Shown here: positions 8,213-15,351 of the stretch, piece by piece
Layout of the letters: each line of letters begins with the position of its first letter
How positions within the stretch are numbered: position 1 is the stretch's first letter
Assembly (NCBI GenBank): GCA_021647365.1
Contig: JAKIUW010000042.1
Span: 1 to 15,962, forward strand
Reading direction: 5' to 3'
Origin: Cocleimonas sp.
Lineage (GTDB): Bacteria; Pseudomonadota; Gammaproteobacteria; Thiotrichales; Thiotrichaceae
Length of the DNA stretch: 15,962 bases
Made by a program: the position numbers and the translations under genes
Notes under the pieces: model-generated
The model's input: the letters and a program-made list of their open reading frames with translations, nothing else
What the model was told of the DNA's origin: nothing
Databases searched by the model: none

Positions 8213-9229
8213 ATGGATGCAATACTAATTCAATTACTTAACGGCCTAGACAAGGGCGGTGCTTACGCCCTCATTGCGCTAGGCTTGACACTCACCTTCG
8301 GAACACTCGGCGTGGTAAATTTTGCACACGGTGCTTTGTTTATGCTTGGTGCTTTTTGTGCGGTCTTATTTAATAAGGTTCTAACAATTTCAGCAAAGGT
8401 CAAAGATGAAAGCATCACTTTTTTTGACGCCTATAAAGAAACACCCTATTTAGAGCTTTGGTGGGGGGACACAGGCGCTACCATCATTGACTACTCTGTC
8501 CCACTGTCCATTCTATTTGTTATTCCTATCATGTTATTGGTAGGCGTTATTATGGAACGTGGCTTAATCAAGCATTTTTATAAGCGTGAACATGCTGATC
8601 AAATTCTTGTGACTTTTGGCTTGGCAATCGTGATTCAAGAAATCATCAGGCACTTCTTTGGCGCTAACCCAATTCCTACTCCTGCGCCTGATGTTGTTGC
8701 AGGTAGTGCTGCGGTAGGTGCATTCTTTGGCTTAAATGAAAACTTAGTTTATCCGTGGTGGCGACTTATCTACCTCGCCTTTTCCTTATCAATTATTGGT
8801 GCTGTTTTCGCTTTCTTAAAATACACAACCTTTGGCATGGTAGTAAGAGCGGGTATGGCTGACCGTGAAACCGTTGAGTTACTCGGCATTAATGTACAGA
8901 AACGCTTTACCATTGTCTTTGGTATTGCGACCGTCGTTGCTGGGCTTGCTGGCGCCATGTATGCACCAATACTCCCGCCTGATTATCATATGGGCATGGA
9001 CTTCTTAGTACTATCTTTTGTAGTAGTGGTTGTCGGCGGCATGGGGTCATTACCTGGTGCTGTCGCTGCTGGATTCTTGCTAGGGCTGTTACAGTCGTTT
9101 GCTTCGATGAATGAAGTCAAAGCAATTTTTCCAGGTATTGATCAGATTATTATTTATCTTGTTGCAGTGGTTATCCTCTTGGTTAGACCTCGTGGATTAA
9201 TGGGGCGCGAAGGCGTGTTTGAGGATTAA
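8213..9229 (+). CDS. livH: Liv-type ABC importer inner-membrane permease 1 (LivH-like)
   Basis: A 338-residue polytopic membrane protein, one of the two permeases that form the channel. Family hallmarks are the N-terminal stretch LTLTFGTLGVVNFAHGALFM and the C-terminal VVVGGMGSLPGAVAAG. Between the first membrane segments (about residues 55-95) is a hydrophilic insert with DESITFFDAYKETPYLELWW, longer than in classic LivH. The ATG at 8213 is the first start after an in-frame stop at 8201. Its only purine-rich site, AAGGA (8193-8197), is about 15 bases away, which is long and suggests modest translation or a folded leader. It is followed by livM after four bases. Confidence 0.9.
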   Translation: MDAILIQLLNGLDKGGAYALIALGLTLTFGTLGVVNFAHGALFMLGAFCAVLFNKVLTISAKVKDESITFFDAYKETPYLELWWGDTGATIIDYSVPLSILFVIPIMLLVGVIMERGLIKHFYKREHADQILVTFGLAIVIQEIIRHFFGANPIPTPAPDVVAGSAAVGAFFGLNENLVYPWWRLIYLAFSLSIIGAVFAFLKYTTFGMVVRAGMADRETVELLGINVQKRFTIVFGIATVVAGLAGAMYAPILPPDYHMGMDFLVLSFVVVVVGGMGSLPGAVAAGFLLGLLQSFASMNEVKAIFPGIDQIIIYLVAVVILLVRPRGLMGREGVFED

Positions 9230-9233
9230 TGAA

Positions 9234-10415
9234 ATGAAGAAGATATTATCAAGCACACCTTTAATCATGCTGATCTTTTCAGTCGTGGTTTTATCTGCAC
9301 CCATTTGGCTTGCTCCTCTTGGCGCTAACTATCCTGATTTACTACAAAAATTTGCCATCTTTGGCATTTTTGCGGTTGGTTATAATATTCTATTTGGATT
9401 AACAGGTTATTTATCCTTCGGTCATGCAACCTTCCTTGGCATAGGCTCTTATACTGCCGTTTGGTCGTTTAAATTACTGACGATGAATATTCTGCCTGCA
9501 ATTATTTTAGCCATGATTGTTTCAGGTGTATTTGCATTAGTGATTGGGTTTTTAAGTTTGCGCCGCTCCGGCATTTATTTTTCTATCCTAACCTTAGCTT
9601 TTGCTCAGATGGCTTACAGCCTTGCCTATTCTGTTTTAACACCCATCACAAACGGCGAAACCGGTTTACAGCTTACTCAGCAAGATCCAAGATATTTAGA
9701 TGCAATAGCAGGAATCCCAGTAAAAGATGGCCTACCTTCAACGAACCTCTTTGGGACGTTAATCAAATCCATGGATGGATATTTTGGTTTTTATGTCGCT
9801 GCGGTTGTGTTGATTGTTGCTTTCTATATCTCACTAAAAATATTCCGCTCACCGTTTGGTATGAAGCTTCGTGCGATTAAATCTAACCAAACACGCATGA
9901 AATACACCGGTTTTAATACACGTCCTTACCTTTTAACCGCCTTTGTAATCTCTGGCATGTATGCGGGTTTAGCAGGCGGCTTACTTGCCTCAATCGACCC
10001 GCTTGCTGGTGCTGAGCGTATGCAATGGACGGCATCTGGCGAAGTTGTGTTAATGACAATCTTAGGTGGCGTAGGAACATTGATTGGCCCACTACTTGGC
10101 GCGACGATTATCAAATACTTTGAGAATATTTTCTCCGCGCTTAACTCCAATGAGCTACATAAAATATTCGACTTTCTACCCGAAGGAATGGAAAACTTTA
10201 TGGTGACAGTTGTTGGCCCGTTTGTAGGTGAAGGCTGGCATTTGACTTTAGGCTTGGTATTTATGATTGTTGTGATTTTCCTTCCTGGTGGAATCATGCA
10301 AGGCATTAGTCATCTCTTTGGCTTTATCAAGCGCATCTTTGGCATGGGTGATAAACCTGCTCCTGTTGATGATACTGTTAACAATGACAGTGTTAGCAAA
10401 GGAGGTGCATCGTGA
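9234..10415 (+). CDS. livM: Liv-type ABC importer inner-membrane permease 2 (LivM-like)
   Basis: A 393-residue membrane protein that pairs with the LivH-like subunit. Typical features are GLTGYLSFGHATFLGIGSYT near the N-terminus, the cytoplasmic coupling stretch KIFRSPFGMKLRAIKSNQTR, and TILGGVGTLIGPLLGA near the C-terminus. The C-terminal tail of about 25 residues is polar and acidic. A longer reading from a TTG at 9219 is possible, but the ATG at 9234 has GAGGA (9221-9225) eight bases upstream and avoids overlap with livH. The stop overlaps the livG start by four bases (GTGA), indicating translational coupling. Confidence 0.9.
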   Translation: MKKILSSTPLIMLIFSVVVLSAPIWLAPLGANYPDLLQKFAIFGIFAVGYNILFGLTGYLSFGHATFLGIGSYTAVWSFKLLTMNILPAIILAMIVSGVFALVIGFLSLRRSGIYFSILTLAFAQMAYSLAYSVLTPITNGETGLQLTQQDPRYLDAIAGIPVKDGLPSTNLFGTLIKSMDGYFGFYVAAVVLIVAFYISLKIFRSPFGMKLRAIKSNQTRMKYTGFNTRPYLLTAFVISGMYAGLAGGLLASIDPLAGAERMQWTASGEVVLMTILGGVGTLIGPLLGATIIKYFENIFSALNSNELHKIFDFLPEGMENFMVTVVGPFVGEGWHLTLGLVFMIVVIFLPGGIMQGISHLFGFIKRIFGMGDKPAPVDDTVNNDSVSKGGAS

Positions 10416-11185
10416 GCACAACTCCTAACAATATCCTCGAAATAGCAGGTGTAAATAAAACCTTTGGTGGCTTACACGCATTAAGCGATGTGAACCTAAA
10501 GATTGAAGAAGGCGAAACACATGCGATTATCGGTCCTAACGGCGCGGGTAAATCTACATTGCTGAATTGCTGTATCGGGCGATTAATTCCTGATAGTGGT
10601 TCTGTCACTTTTAATGGAAAAAATATGATTGGAATGGCACCACATGATATTAATCATGCAGGTATGGTACGCATCTTCCAAACGCCTGAAATTTTTCCTG
10701 ATTTGACCTTACTGCATAATGTAATGATTCCTGCTCTTGCTAAGCGTGATGGCACATTTAAGTTTAATCCATTCAAAAGTCTAGCAAGCGAAAAGGCAAT
10801 ACTCGAAGAAGCACATGCAACGCTTGCTGATTTTGAGTTGGACAAGTTCCACGATCAGCTAGCAGGCAGTATTTCACGTGGTGATAAACGTCGCCTCGAA
10901 TTAGCGATGGGTATTATCCAACATCCAAAACTATTACTGCTTGATGAGCCAACCGCGGGTATGGCTCGTCACGATACCAATCGCACTATTGATCTATTAA
11001 AAAGTGAAAGAATGAGCCACATGACCAAGGTTATTATCGAACATGATATGCACGTGGTATTCAGCCTTGCAGATAGAATCAGCGTATTAGTTCGTGGCAA
11101 TATTATTACAACAGGCACTCCTGAAGAAATCAAAAATGATCCTAAAGTGAAAGAAGCCTACCTAGGAGAATCTGAAGATGAGTGA
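10412..11185 (+). CDS. livG: Liv-type ABC importer ATPase 1 (LivG-like)
   Basis: A 257-residue ABC ATPase. Walker A is GPNGAGKST (41-49), Walker B is LLLLDEP (174-180) with catalytic Glu179, and the switch histidine is in IIEHDMHVVF. The signature loop is unusual: ISRGD (about 154-158) replaces the LSxGE/Q consensus. Together with DEPTAGMARHDT this points to a LivG subfamily, where I recall S-H-G-D at this place, rather than to a dead enzyme. Translation starts at GTG 10412, six bases after a near-perfect AGGAGG site and overlapping the livM stop. The 3' end overlaps livF by eight bases. Confidence 0.9.
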   Translation: MSTTPNNILEIAGVNKTFGGLHALSDVNLKIEEGETHAIIGPNGAGKSTLLNCCIGRLIPDSGSVTFNGKNMIGMAPHDINHAGMVRIFQTPEIFPDLTLLHNVMIPALAKRDGTFKFNPFKSLASEKAILEEAHATLADFELDKFHDQLAGSISRGDKRRLELAMGIIQHPKLLLLDEPTAGMARHDTNRTIDLLKSERMSHMTKVIIEHDMHVVFSLADRISVLVRGNIITTGTPEEIKNDPKVKEAYLGESEDE

Positions 11186-11939
11186 TATTAAAATCAAAGA
11201 TAAAGTCGAATCCGTTACGAACAAAGGATCAGACCCTGCCTTTTTCTCATGCTGGGATATTCACTCATATTATGGCGAAAGTTATATCGTACAAGGTGTA
11301 AGCTTTGATGTTCGTGAAGGTGAAGTCGTTGCATTGCTTGGACGAAACGGTGCAGGTAAAACCTCAACATTACGCTCGATTGCACGCATGGATGACCCAG
11401 CCGTCACACACGGTGAAATCTGGTTAGACCATAAGCCACTACATAATATGAAAGCTTACGATGCAGCCCAAAACGGCGTGGCATTAGTTCCTGAAGATCG
11501 TCGCATTATTGCTGGCTTGACCGTGCATGAAAACTTAGAGTTAGCGCAAATAGCACCGCCAATAGGCTGGAGCATTGAACGCATCTACGAGCATTTTCCA
11601 CGCTTAGCAGAACGTCGCAACCAAATGGGTACAACGCTATCGGGTGGCGAACAACAAATGCTAGCCGTTGCACGCGCCTTAGCTCGCGACATTAAGTTAC
11701 TGTTGTTAGATGAGCCATACGAAGGACTAGCACCTGTCATTGTCCAAGAAATTGCCAGTATCGTTGATAGCATCAAAAAGCACGGCATTACGACTATTAT
11801 CGTAGAGCAAAATGCGGTTGCCGCTTTACGCTTAGCTGATCGCGCATTGATTCTTGATATGGGTAATATTGTGTTTGACGGTACGGCTCAGGAAGTTTTG
11901 GATAATGAAGAACTAAGGCATGAATATTTAGCTATATAG
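11178..11939 (+). CDS. livF: Liv-type ABC importer ATPase 2 (LivF-like)
   Basis: A 253-residue ABC ATPase, partner of the LivG-like subunit. Walker A is GRNGAGKTS (55-63), the signature is a canonical LSGGEQQ (154-160), and Walker B is LLLLDEP (174-180) followed by YEGLAP. The N-terminus carries about 24 extra residues before the first beta strand of the ABC domain compared with classic LivF. The start lies inside the end of livG, with AGGAGA about nine bases upstream. It is the last gene of the importer. A near-perfect palindrome begins 12 bases after its stop and lies between it and the convergent yidD. Confidence 0.92.
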   Translation: MSDIKIKDKVESVTNKGSDPAFFSCWDIHSYYGESYIVQGVSFDVREGEVVALLGRNGAGKTSTLRSIARMDDPAVTHGEIWLDHKPLHNMKAYDAAQNGVALVPEDRRIIAGLTVHENLELAQIAPPIGWSIERIYEHFPRLAERRNQMGTTLSGGEQQMLAVARALARDIKLLLLDEPYEGLAPVIVQEIASIVDSIKKHGITTIIVEQNAVAALRLADRALILDMGNIVFDGTAQEVLDNEELRHEYLAI

Positions 11940-11950
11940 AATATGACAAA

Positions 11951-11995
11951 GCACACCCCCCTAGTTTTACATGATGTAAAACTAGGGGGGTGTGC
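11951..11995. repeat. Palindromic repeat, copy 3 (22-bp stem, single central base)
   Basis: This is a 45-base near-perfect palindrome: 11951-11972 pairs with 11974-11995 around a central G at 11973. Both arms are of the CTAG subtype. It lies between the convergent livF and yidD genes, and its CTAG (11982-11985) provides the yidD stop codon. It could serve as a two-way transcript end, though no T-run follows. On its right side it continues directly into the CTTCGAC-type motif (11996-12022). Confidence 0.92.
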
Positions 11996-12257
11996 TTCGA
12001 CTCCGCTCAGCAGAACTGCTTCTACTTTTATTGTTTTTCAAGTCCGTACCTGGAACAGGATCATAACTACTTTCACCCCAAGGATGGCATCTTCCGATAC
12101 GTTTAATACCTAGCCATGTGCCTTTGATTGCACCGTGGGTTTCAATCGCTTTGTGTGCATAACACGAACAGGTAGGCTCAAAACGACAACTACTACCAAG
12201 TATAGGGCTTAAAAACAGTTGGTAGCCACGGATCATTTTAAGTAATAACCACCTCAT
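11982..12257 (-). CDS. yidD: YidD membrane protein insertion efficiency factor, with repeat-derived C-terminus
   Basis: A 91-residue member of the YidD family, small membrane-associated proteins that assist YidC/Sec-dependent insertion of inner-membrane proteins. It shows the family core: an amphipathic N-terminus (RGYQLFLSP), the cysteine motif CRFEPTCSCYA (24-34), CHPWG (57-61) and DPVP (66-69). The last 13 residues (79-91, RSSSAERSRSTPP) and the stop codon are encoded by the repeat at 11982-12023, so the original C-terminus has been replaced or extended. The conserved core is complete, so function is probably kept. The ATG lies two bases after the hisI stop, implying coupled translation. 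Confidence 0.93.
   Translation of the reverse strand: MRWLLLKMIRGYQLFLSPILGSSCRFEPTCSCYAHKAIETHGAIKGTWLGIKRIGRCHPWGESSYDPVPGTDLKNNKSRSSSAERSRSTPP
11995..12022. repeat. CTTCGAC-type motif fused to palindromic copy 3
   Basis: The core CTTCGACTCCGCTCAG (11996-12011) is followed by a small palindrome AGCAGAACTGCT. The core reappears in the 30-bp stem at 12677-12744. A variant, in reverse orientation and again joined to the same kind of C/G-rich arm, is at 14671-14696. The fused unit therefore occurs twice in the window, differing mainly by TCCG versus AAG in the middle of the core. Confidence 0.8.
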
Positions 12258-12259
12258 TA

Positions 12260-12649
12260 CTATTTACCATAAAGCTCTTTAGGATCAATCAAAGGCTCTG
12301 AGTCAATAATCAATTCCTTCTCATCAGCACTTTTATCTACGGTCTGATAAAAACAAGTACGACGACCTGTGTGGCAAGCAGGACCTGTTTGATCGACAAG
12401 CAATAAGAGCGTATCGCTATCGCAATCCACACGGAACTGCTTGAGCATTTGAACTTGCCCAGAACTTTCACCTTTACGCCAGAATGCTTGGCGTGAACGC
12501 GACCAATAACAAACACGCCCTGTTTCTAAACTCTCTTTGATAGAGGCTTTATTCATCCACGCCATCATTAGCACTTCTTTGGTATCGTGCTGTTGGGCGA
12601 TAGCGGGGATTAAGCCGTCTTCGTTGTATTTAAGGTCGTCTATCCACAT
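12260..12649 (-). CDS. hisI: Phosphoribosyl-AMP cyclohydrolase
   Basis: A 129-residue stand-alone HisI, without the HisE pyrophosphohydrolase domain found in the E. coli fusion. It opens the ring of phosphoribosyl-AMP in the third step of histidine biosynthesis, in the cytoplasm. Conserved elements are GESSGQVQ (60-67), the metal-binding DCDSD (75-79), and Cys92, His93 and Cys99 in the ACHTGRRTCF segment, which bind zinc in the family. The length is normal. It is followed after two bases by yidD and preceded by a 30-bp perfect hairpin. The upstream AAGCTT-rich stretch gives only a weak ribosome binding site (GGTAAG). No other his gene is nearby. Confidence 0.95.
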   Translation of the reverse strand: MWIDDLKYNEDGLIPAIAQQHDTKEVLMMAWMNKASIKESLETGRVCYWSRSRQAFWRKGESSGQVQMLKQFRVDCDSDTLLLLVDQTGPACHTGRRTCFYQTVDKSADEKELIIDSEPLIDPKELYGK

Positions 12650-12676
12650 GAGCTTACCAAGCTTTGGTTTCTAGTG

Positions 12677-12744
12677 CCGCGCCCTTCGACTCCGCTCAGG
12701 GAGCTACTACGTTCTAGCTCCCTGAGCGGAGTCGAAGGGCGCGG
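12677..12744. repeat. Perfect 30-bp inverted repeat of the CTTCGAC type
   Basis: 12677-12706 is the exact reverse complement of 12715-12744, with an 8-base loop (12707-12714). Each arm contains TTCGACTCCGCTCAG, the same core as at 11997-12011. It lies between the DUF971 gene and hisI and would form a very stable GC-rich hairpin in any transcript crossing the gap. No T-run follows it, so it is a repeat rather than a standard terminator. Similar CTTCGAC/CTCAG palindromes occur in many bacterial genomes, as far as I recall. Confidence 0.93.
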
Positions 12745-12761
12745 AGTAATTATTGAACTCG

Positions 12762-13127
12762 CTAAATAATCTGCCCAGGCGCTTTACGCTCATACCCAGC
12801 ATCATCACAACGGCTTATATAATCTTTCCAGTATTCTTCATAGTTATCGCCAAGCTCCCGCAATAAGCCCCAATCGTATAATCCGCTGTCGTGGTTATCA
12901 TCAAAGCCTATTTTTATGGCGTAGTGACCGATGGGCTCAATGTCTTTAATATTGACATTCTCTTTGCCGAGTTGCAAAGTTTCTTGCCCTGGGCCATGTC
13001 CGCGCACTTCGGCAGAAGGTGAGAACACACGCAGATATTCGCAAGGTAGATTATGCGTAACATCATCTGGCCATGTTAATTCCAGTATGCGTGATTTTTG
13101 GTGTAGCGCGATATTTGTGGGGGTCAT
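12762..13127 (-). CDS. DUF971 / gamma-butyrobetaine hydroxylase-like N-terminal domain protein
   Basis: A 121-residue single-domain protein. The pattern LTWPDDVTHNLPCEYLRVFSPSAEV, then GHYAIKIGFDDNHDSGLYDW and the C-terminal LGDNYEEYW match DUF971, the small domain also found at the N-terminus of gamma-butyrobetaine hydroxylases. The enzyme part is absent, so it is not a hydroxylase itself, and its exact role is not known to me. In many Proteobacteria this gene follows hslVU, as here, which supports the family call. The ATG is preceded by AGGA eight bases upstream. A 121-base hairpin separates it from hslU. Confidence 0.85.
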   Translation of the reverse strand: MTPTNIALHQKSRILELTWPDDVTHNLPCEYLRVFSPSAEVRGHGPGQETLQLGKENVNIKDIEPIGHYAIKIGFDDNHDSGLYDWGLLRELGDNYEEYWKDYISRCDDAGYERKAPGQII

Positions 13128-13173
13128 CTTTAAATCCTGAAATCTATATATTTGTTTAGTATACCTGAAGATT

Positions 13174-13294
13174 ATAACAGCTTAGATTGCCCCTATATCG
13201 CGTCAGGTCAAGGCAGAAAAAGTGAGCTTACAAGTGTAAGTGATCTTTTTCTAACGCAGGAATGGCGTGATATAGGGGCGAGCTAAGTCGTTAT
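13174..13294. repeat. 121-base imperfect palindrome overlapping the hslU stop codon
   Basis: The outer arms 13174-13205 and 13263-13294 match in about 25 of 32 positions, including an unbroken GCCCCTATATC. An inner stem (13215-13231 with 13236-13252, loop AAGT) contains AGAAAAAG/CTTTTTCT and CTTAC/GTAAG. The right arm includes the hslU stop codon (13291-13293). The organisation resembles a MITE-like repeat that inserted at or grew into the hslU 3' end. It could also shape the end of the hslVU mRNA. Confidence 0.7.
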
Positions 13295-14631
13295 AGGATG
13301 TAGCGGCTCAAGTCCTCATCTTCAATAAGATCACCGAGTACATCATCAACCATTTTGGCATCAACCGTCACATCGTCGGTACAATCTGGCGCACAATAAA
13401 GCACTTCTTCTAGCAGGCGTTCAACAATCGTATGCAAACGTCGTGCGCCAATATTTTCAGTTTGCTCGTTAACCTGAAATGCCGTTTCAGCAATGCGCTG
13501 AATACCATCATCAGTAAACGTCAAATTCACACCTTCAGTTTTTAATAAGCCTTGATATTGTTCAGTGAGCGAGGCATCTGGCTCTACCAAAATACGTTTG
13601 AAATCATCCGCTGTAAGCGCTGTTAATTCCACACGAATCGGTAAACGACCTTGTAGTTCAGGGATTAAGTCCGAAGGTTTCGCTAGGTGAAACGCACCCG
13701 ATGCAATAAACAAAATATGATCGGTATTGATAATGCCGTGCTTCGTAGTAACGGTACAACCTTCAATCAATGGCAGTAAATCACGTTGCACTCCTTCGCG
13801 CGAAACGCCTCCGCCCATTTCACCTTTTTGAACGACTTTGTCGATTTCATCAAGAAATACGATGCCGTTCTGCTCTACATTTTCAACAGCTTGTTGCTTT
13901 AAGTCTTCGGTGTTCACTAGCTTATGGGCTTCTTCCTCTGCCAGCTCTTTTAGTGCATCTTTAATTTTTAGCTTACGTTTTTTGGTTTTATCCTTACCCA
14001 TATTTTGGAATAAACCTTGAAGCTGGTCTGCCATATCTTCCATACCGGGCGGGGTCATAATTTCTACACCCATCGGACTTGCGGACATTTCAATTTCGAT
14101 TTCTTTATCGTCTAGCTTGCCTTCGCGTAACTTCTTACGGAATTTTTGGCGTGTTGGATTTTCTTCTGTTACTGACTTTTTATCACCATCAGAGCCCATC
14201 CAATCTTCATCGGCTTTTGGCTGGGGCAGTAAAATATCAAGAATACGATCTTCCGCCGCATCTTCTGCGCGATTTTTAACCTTCTCAATTTCCTGATCAC
14301 GCGTAAGCTTCACAGCAACATCCACCAAGTCACGAATAATAGAATCCACCTCTTTGCCCACATAACCCACTTCGGTGAACTTGGTTGCTTCAACTTTTAT
14401 GAAAGGCGCATTAGCAAGCTTCGCCAAGCGACGTGCAATCTCCGTTTTACCCACACCTGTTGGGCCAATCATTAAGATATTTTTCGGCGTTACTTCTTGG
14501 CGCAACTCTGCATCAAGTTGTTGTCTACGCCAGCGATTACGCAAAGCGATAGCAACGGCACGCTTAGCATCTTGCTGCCCGACAACGTGTTTATCTAATT
14601 CTTGGGCTATTTCTCTTGGGGTCATTGACAT
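13291..14631 (-). CDS. hslU: ATP-dependent protease ATPase subunit HslU
   Basis: A 446-residue AAA+ unfoldase that forms rings on the HslV peptidase and feeds it unfolded substrates in the cytoplasm. Visible motifs are Walker A GPTGVGKTE (56-64), the pore loop GYVG (89-92), Walker B FLDEID (259-264), the sensor region GARRLHTIVERLLEE, and the C-terminal SRYIL tail that docks into HslV. The length is normal. The ATG at 14629-14631 is chosen as the first of two close starts (MSM). It lies about 100 bases downstream of hslV, a gap occupied by a composite repeat. The stop codon lies inside a large palindrome. Confidence 0.97.
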   Translation of the reverse strand: MSMTPREIAQELDKHVVGQQDAKRAVAIALRNRWRRQQLDAELRQEVTPKNILMIGPTGVGKTEIARRLAKLANAPFIKVEATKFTEVGYVGKEVDSIIRDLVDVAVKLTRDQEIEKVKNRAEDAAEDRILDILLPQPKADEDWMGSDGDKKSVTEENPTRQKFRKKLREGKLDDKEIEIEMSASPMGVEIMTPPGMEDMADQLQGLFQNMGKDKTKKRKLKIKDALKELAEEEAHKLVNTEDLKQQAVENVEQNGIVFLDEIDKVVQKGEMGGGVSREGVQRDLLPLIEGCTVTTKHGIINTDHILFIASGAFHLAKPSDLIPELQGRLPIRVELTALTADDFKRILVEPDASLTEQYQGLLKTEGVNLTFTDDGIQRIAETAFQVNEQTENIGARRLHTIVERLLEEVLYCAPDCTDDVTVDAKMVDDVLGDLIEDEDLSRYIL

Positions 14632-14670
14632 GATTCGTTCTCTTTTTTATTTAAAGGGAGAGACTTGTTC

Positions 14671-14721
14671 AAGCAGTTCTGCTGAGCTTGTCGAAGTACA
14701 CCCCCCCACTTTTACATGGTG
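14671..14721. repeat. Composite repeat between hslV and hslU: CTTCGAC-type motif plus a single C-rich arm
   Basis: 14671-14696 holds AGCAGTTCTGCT followed by GAGCTTGTCGAAG, the reverse complement of the motif at 11995-12022 with a central variant. It is followed by one arm (14698-14721) of the subtype seen at 6224-6247, differing by one base near the end. The matching inverted arm is not adjacent. The next one is at 15312-15336, on the other side of hslV. The element fills most of the hslV-hslU gap. Confidence 0.8.
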
Positions 14722-14734
14722 TTATCTATTAGTA

Positions 14735-15277
14735 TTAATTAGATTCTAATTCTTCGATGGTTCTATTGTGGTTTGTATAAATACAAATATCACCCGCGAT
14801 ACTTAATGCTTTTTCAACCACATCACGCGCTGACAATTCGGTATTATCCAGCAGCGCTCGCGCGGCAGATTGCGCATACGGCCCACCAGAACCAATGGCG
14901 ATTAAGTTATCTTCAGGATCAATCACATCGCCGTTGCCTGTAATAATCAAAGAAGTTTCCGCATCTGCCACGGCAAGCAATGCTTCAAGCTGGCGCATTC
15001 CACGGTCTGTTCGCCAATCTTTTGCTAGCTCAATCGCGGCACGCGTTAAGTTGCCATTGTATTCGTGTAATTTGGCTTCAAACTTTTCAAACAGTGTAAA
15101 AGCATCGGCCGTTCCACCCGCAAAACCTGCGATAACTTTATCATCATACAAACGGCGTACTTTTCGGGCGTTGCCTTTCATAATGGTATTACCCAGCGAG
15201 ACTTGACCGTCACCACCAATCACCACTTTGCCATTACGGCGCACAGATAGGATGGTTGTTCCTCGATATTGTTTCAT
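14735..15277 (-). CDS. hslV: ATP-dependent protease peptidase subunit HslV
   Basis: A 180-residue N-terminal threonine peptidase of the proteasome beta family, working with HslU in turnover of misfolded and regulatory proteins. The catalytic Thr is in TTILSVRR. The gene encodes a short propeptide MKQYRG, so Thr7 would become the N-terminus, as in other proteobacterial HslV proteins that start with a similar hexapeptide. IGGDGQVSLGN, GFAGGTADAFTLFEKFE, and GSGGPYAQSAARAL are closely conserved with E. coli. It is the first gene of the run. A sigma32-like promoter lies about 75 bases upstream and an arm of the palindromic family is in the leader. The inverted partner arm follows the gene. Confidence 0.97.
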   Translation of the reverse strand: MKQYRGTTILSVRRNGKVVIGGDGQVSLGNTIMKGNARKVRRLYDDKVIAGFAGGTADAFTLFEKFEAKLHEYNGNLTRAAIELAKDWRTDRGMRQLEALLAVADAETSLIITGNGDVIDPEDNLIAIGSGGPYAQSAARALLDNTELSARDVVEKALSIAGDICIYTNHNRTIEELESN

Positions 15278-15311
15278 GTTTTATTCCGTCTTATTTTTAA
15301 TTGCCGTTTAG

Positions 15312-15336
15312 CATCATGTAAAACTAGGGGGGTGTG
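15312..15336. repeat. Single arm of the palindromic repeat in the hslV leader
   Basis: This 25-base arm reads CATCATGTAAAAC and continues into CTAGGGGGGTGTG. It is the same as the right arm of copy 3 over the shared bases. No partner arm is adjacent. The nearest inverted arm lies beyond hslV at 14698-14721. The pair thus has the orientation of one palindrome with hslV as its loop. Confidence 0.85.
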
Positions 15337-15351
15337 CTTCTAATTAACAAG

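Noticed and set aside
9219..9233. TTG start for livM that would add five residues
   Set aside because: The ATG at 9234 has GAGGA eight bases upstream and gives a clean four-base gap from livH, while the TTG overlaps livH and has no ribosome binding site.
6618..11939. A urea transporter (urtABCDE) instead of a Liv-type importer
   Set aside because: The gene order would fit, but no urease or urea gene is nearby and no UrtA-specific feature can be identified by eye, so the ligand is left open.
12651..12663. AGCTT/AAGCT hairpin at the hisI ribosome binding site
   Set aside because: It is a five-base stem only. It is too short to claim regulation without comparative support.
133..15336. CRISPR array
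   Set aside because: The repeats are palindromic, far apart and without regular spacers, and no cas genes are present.
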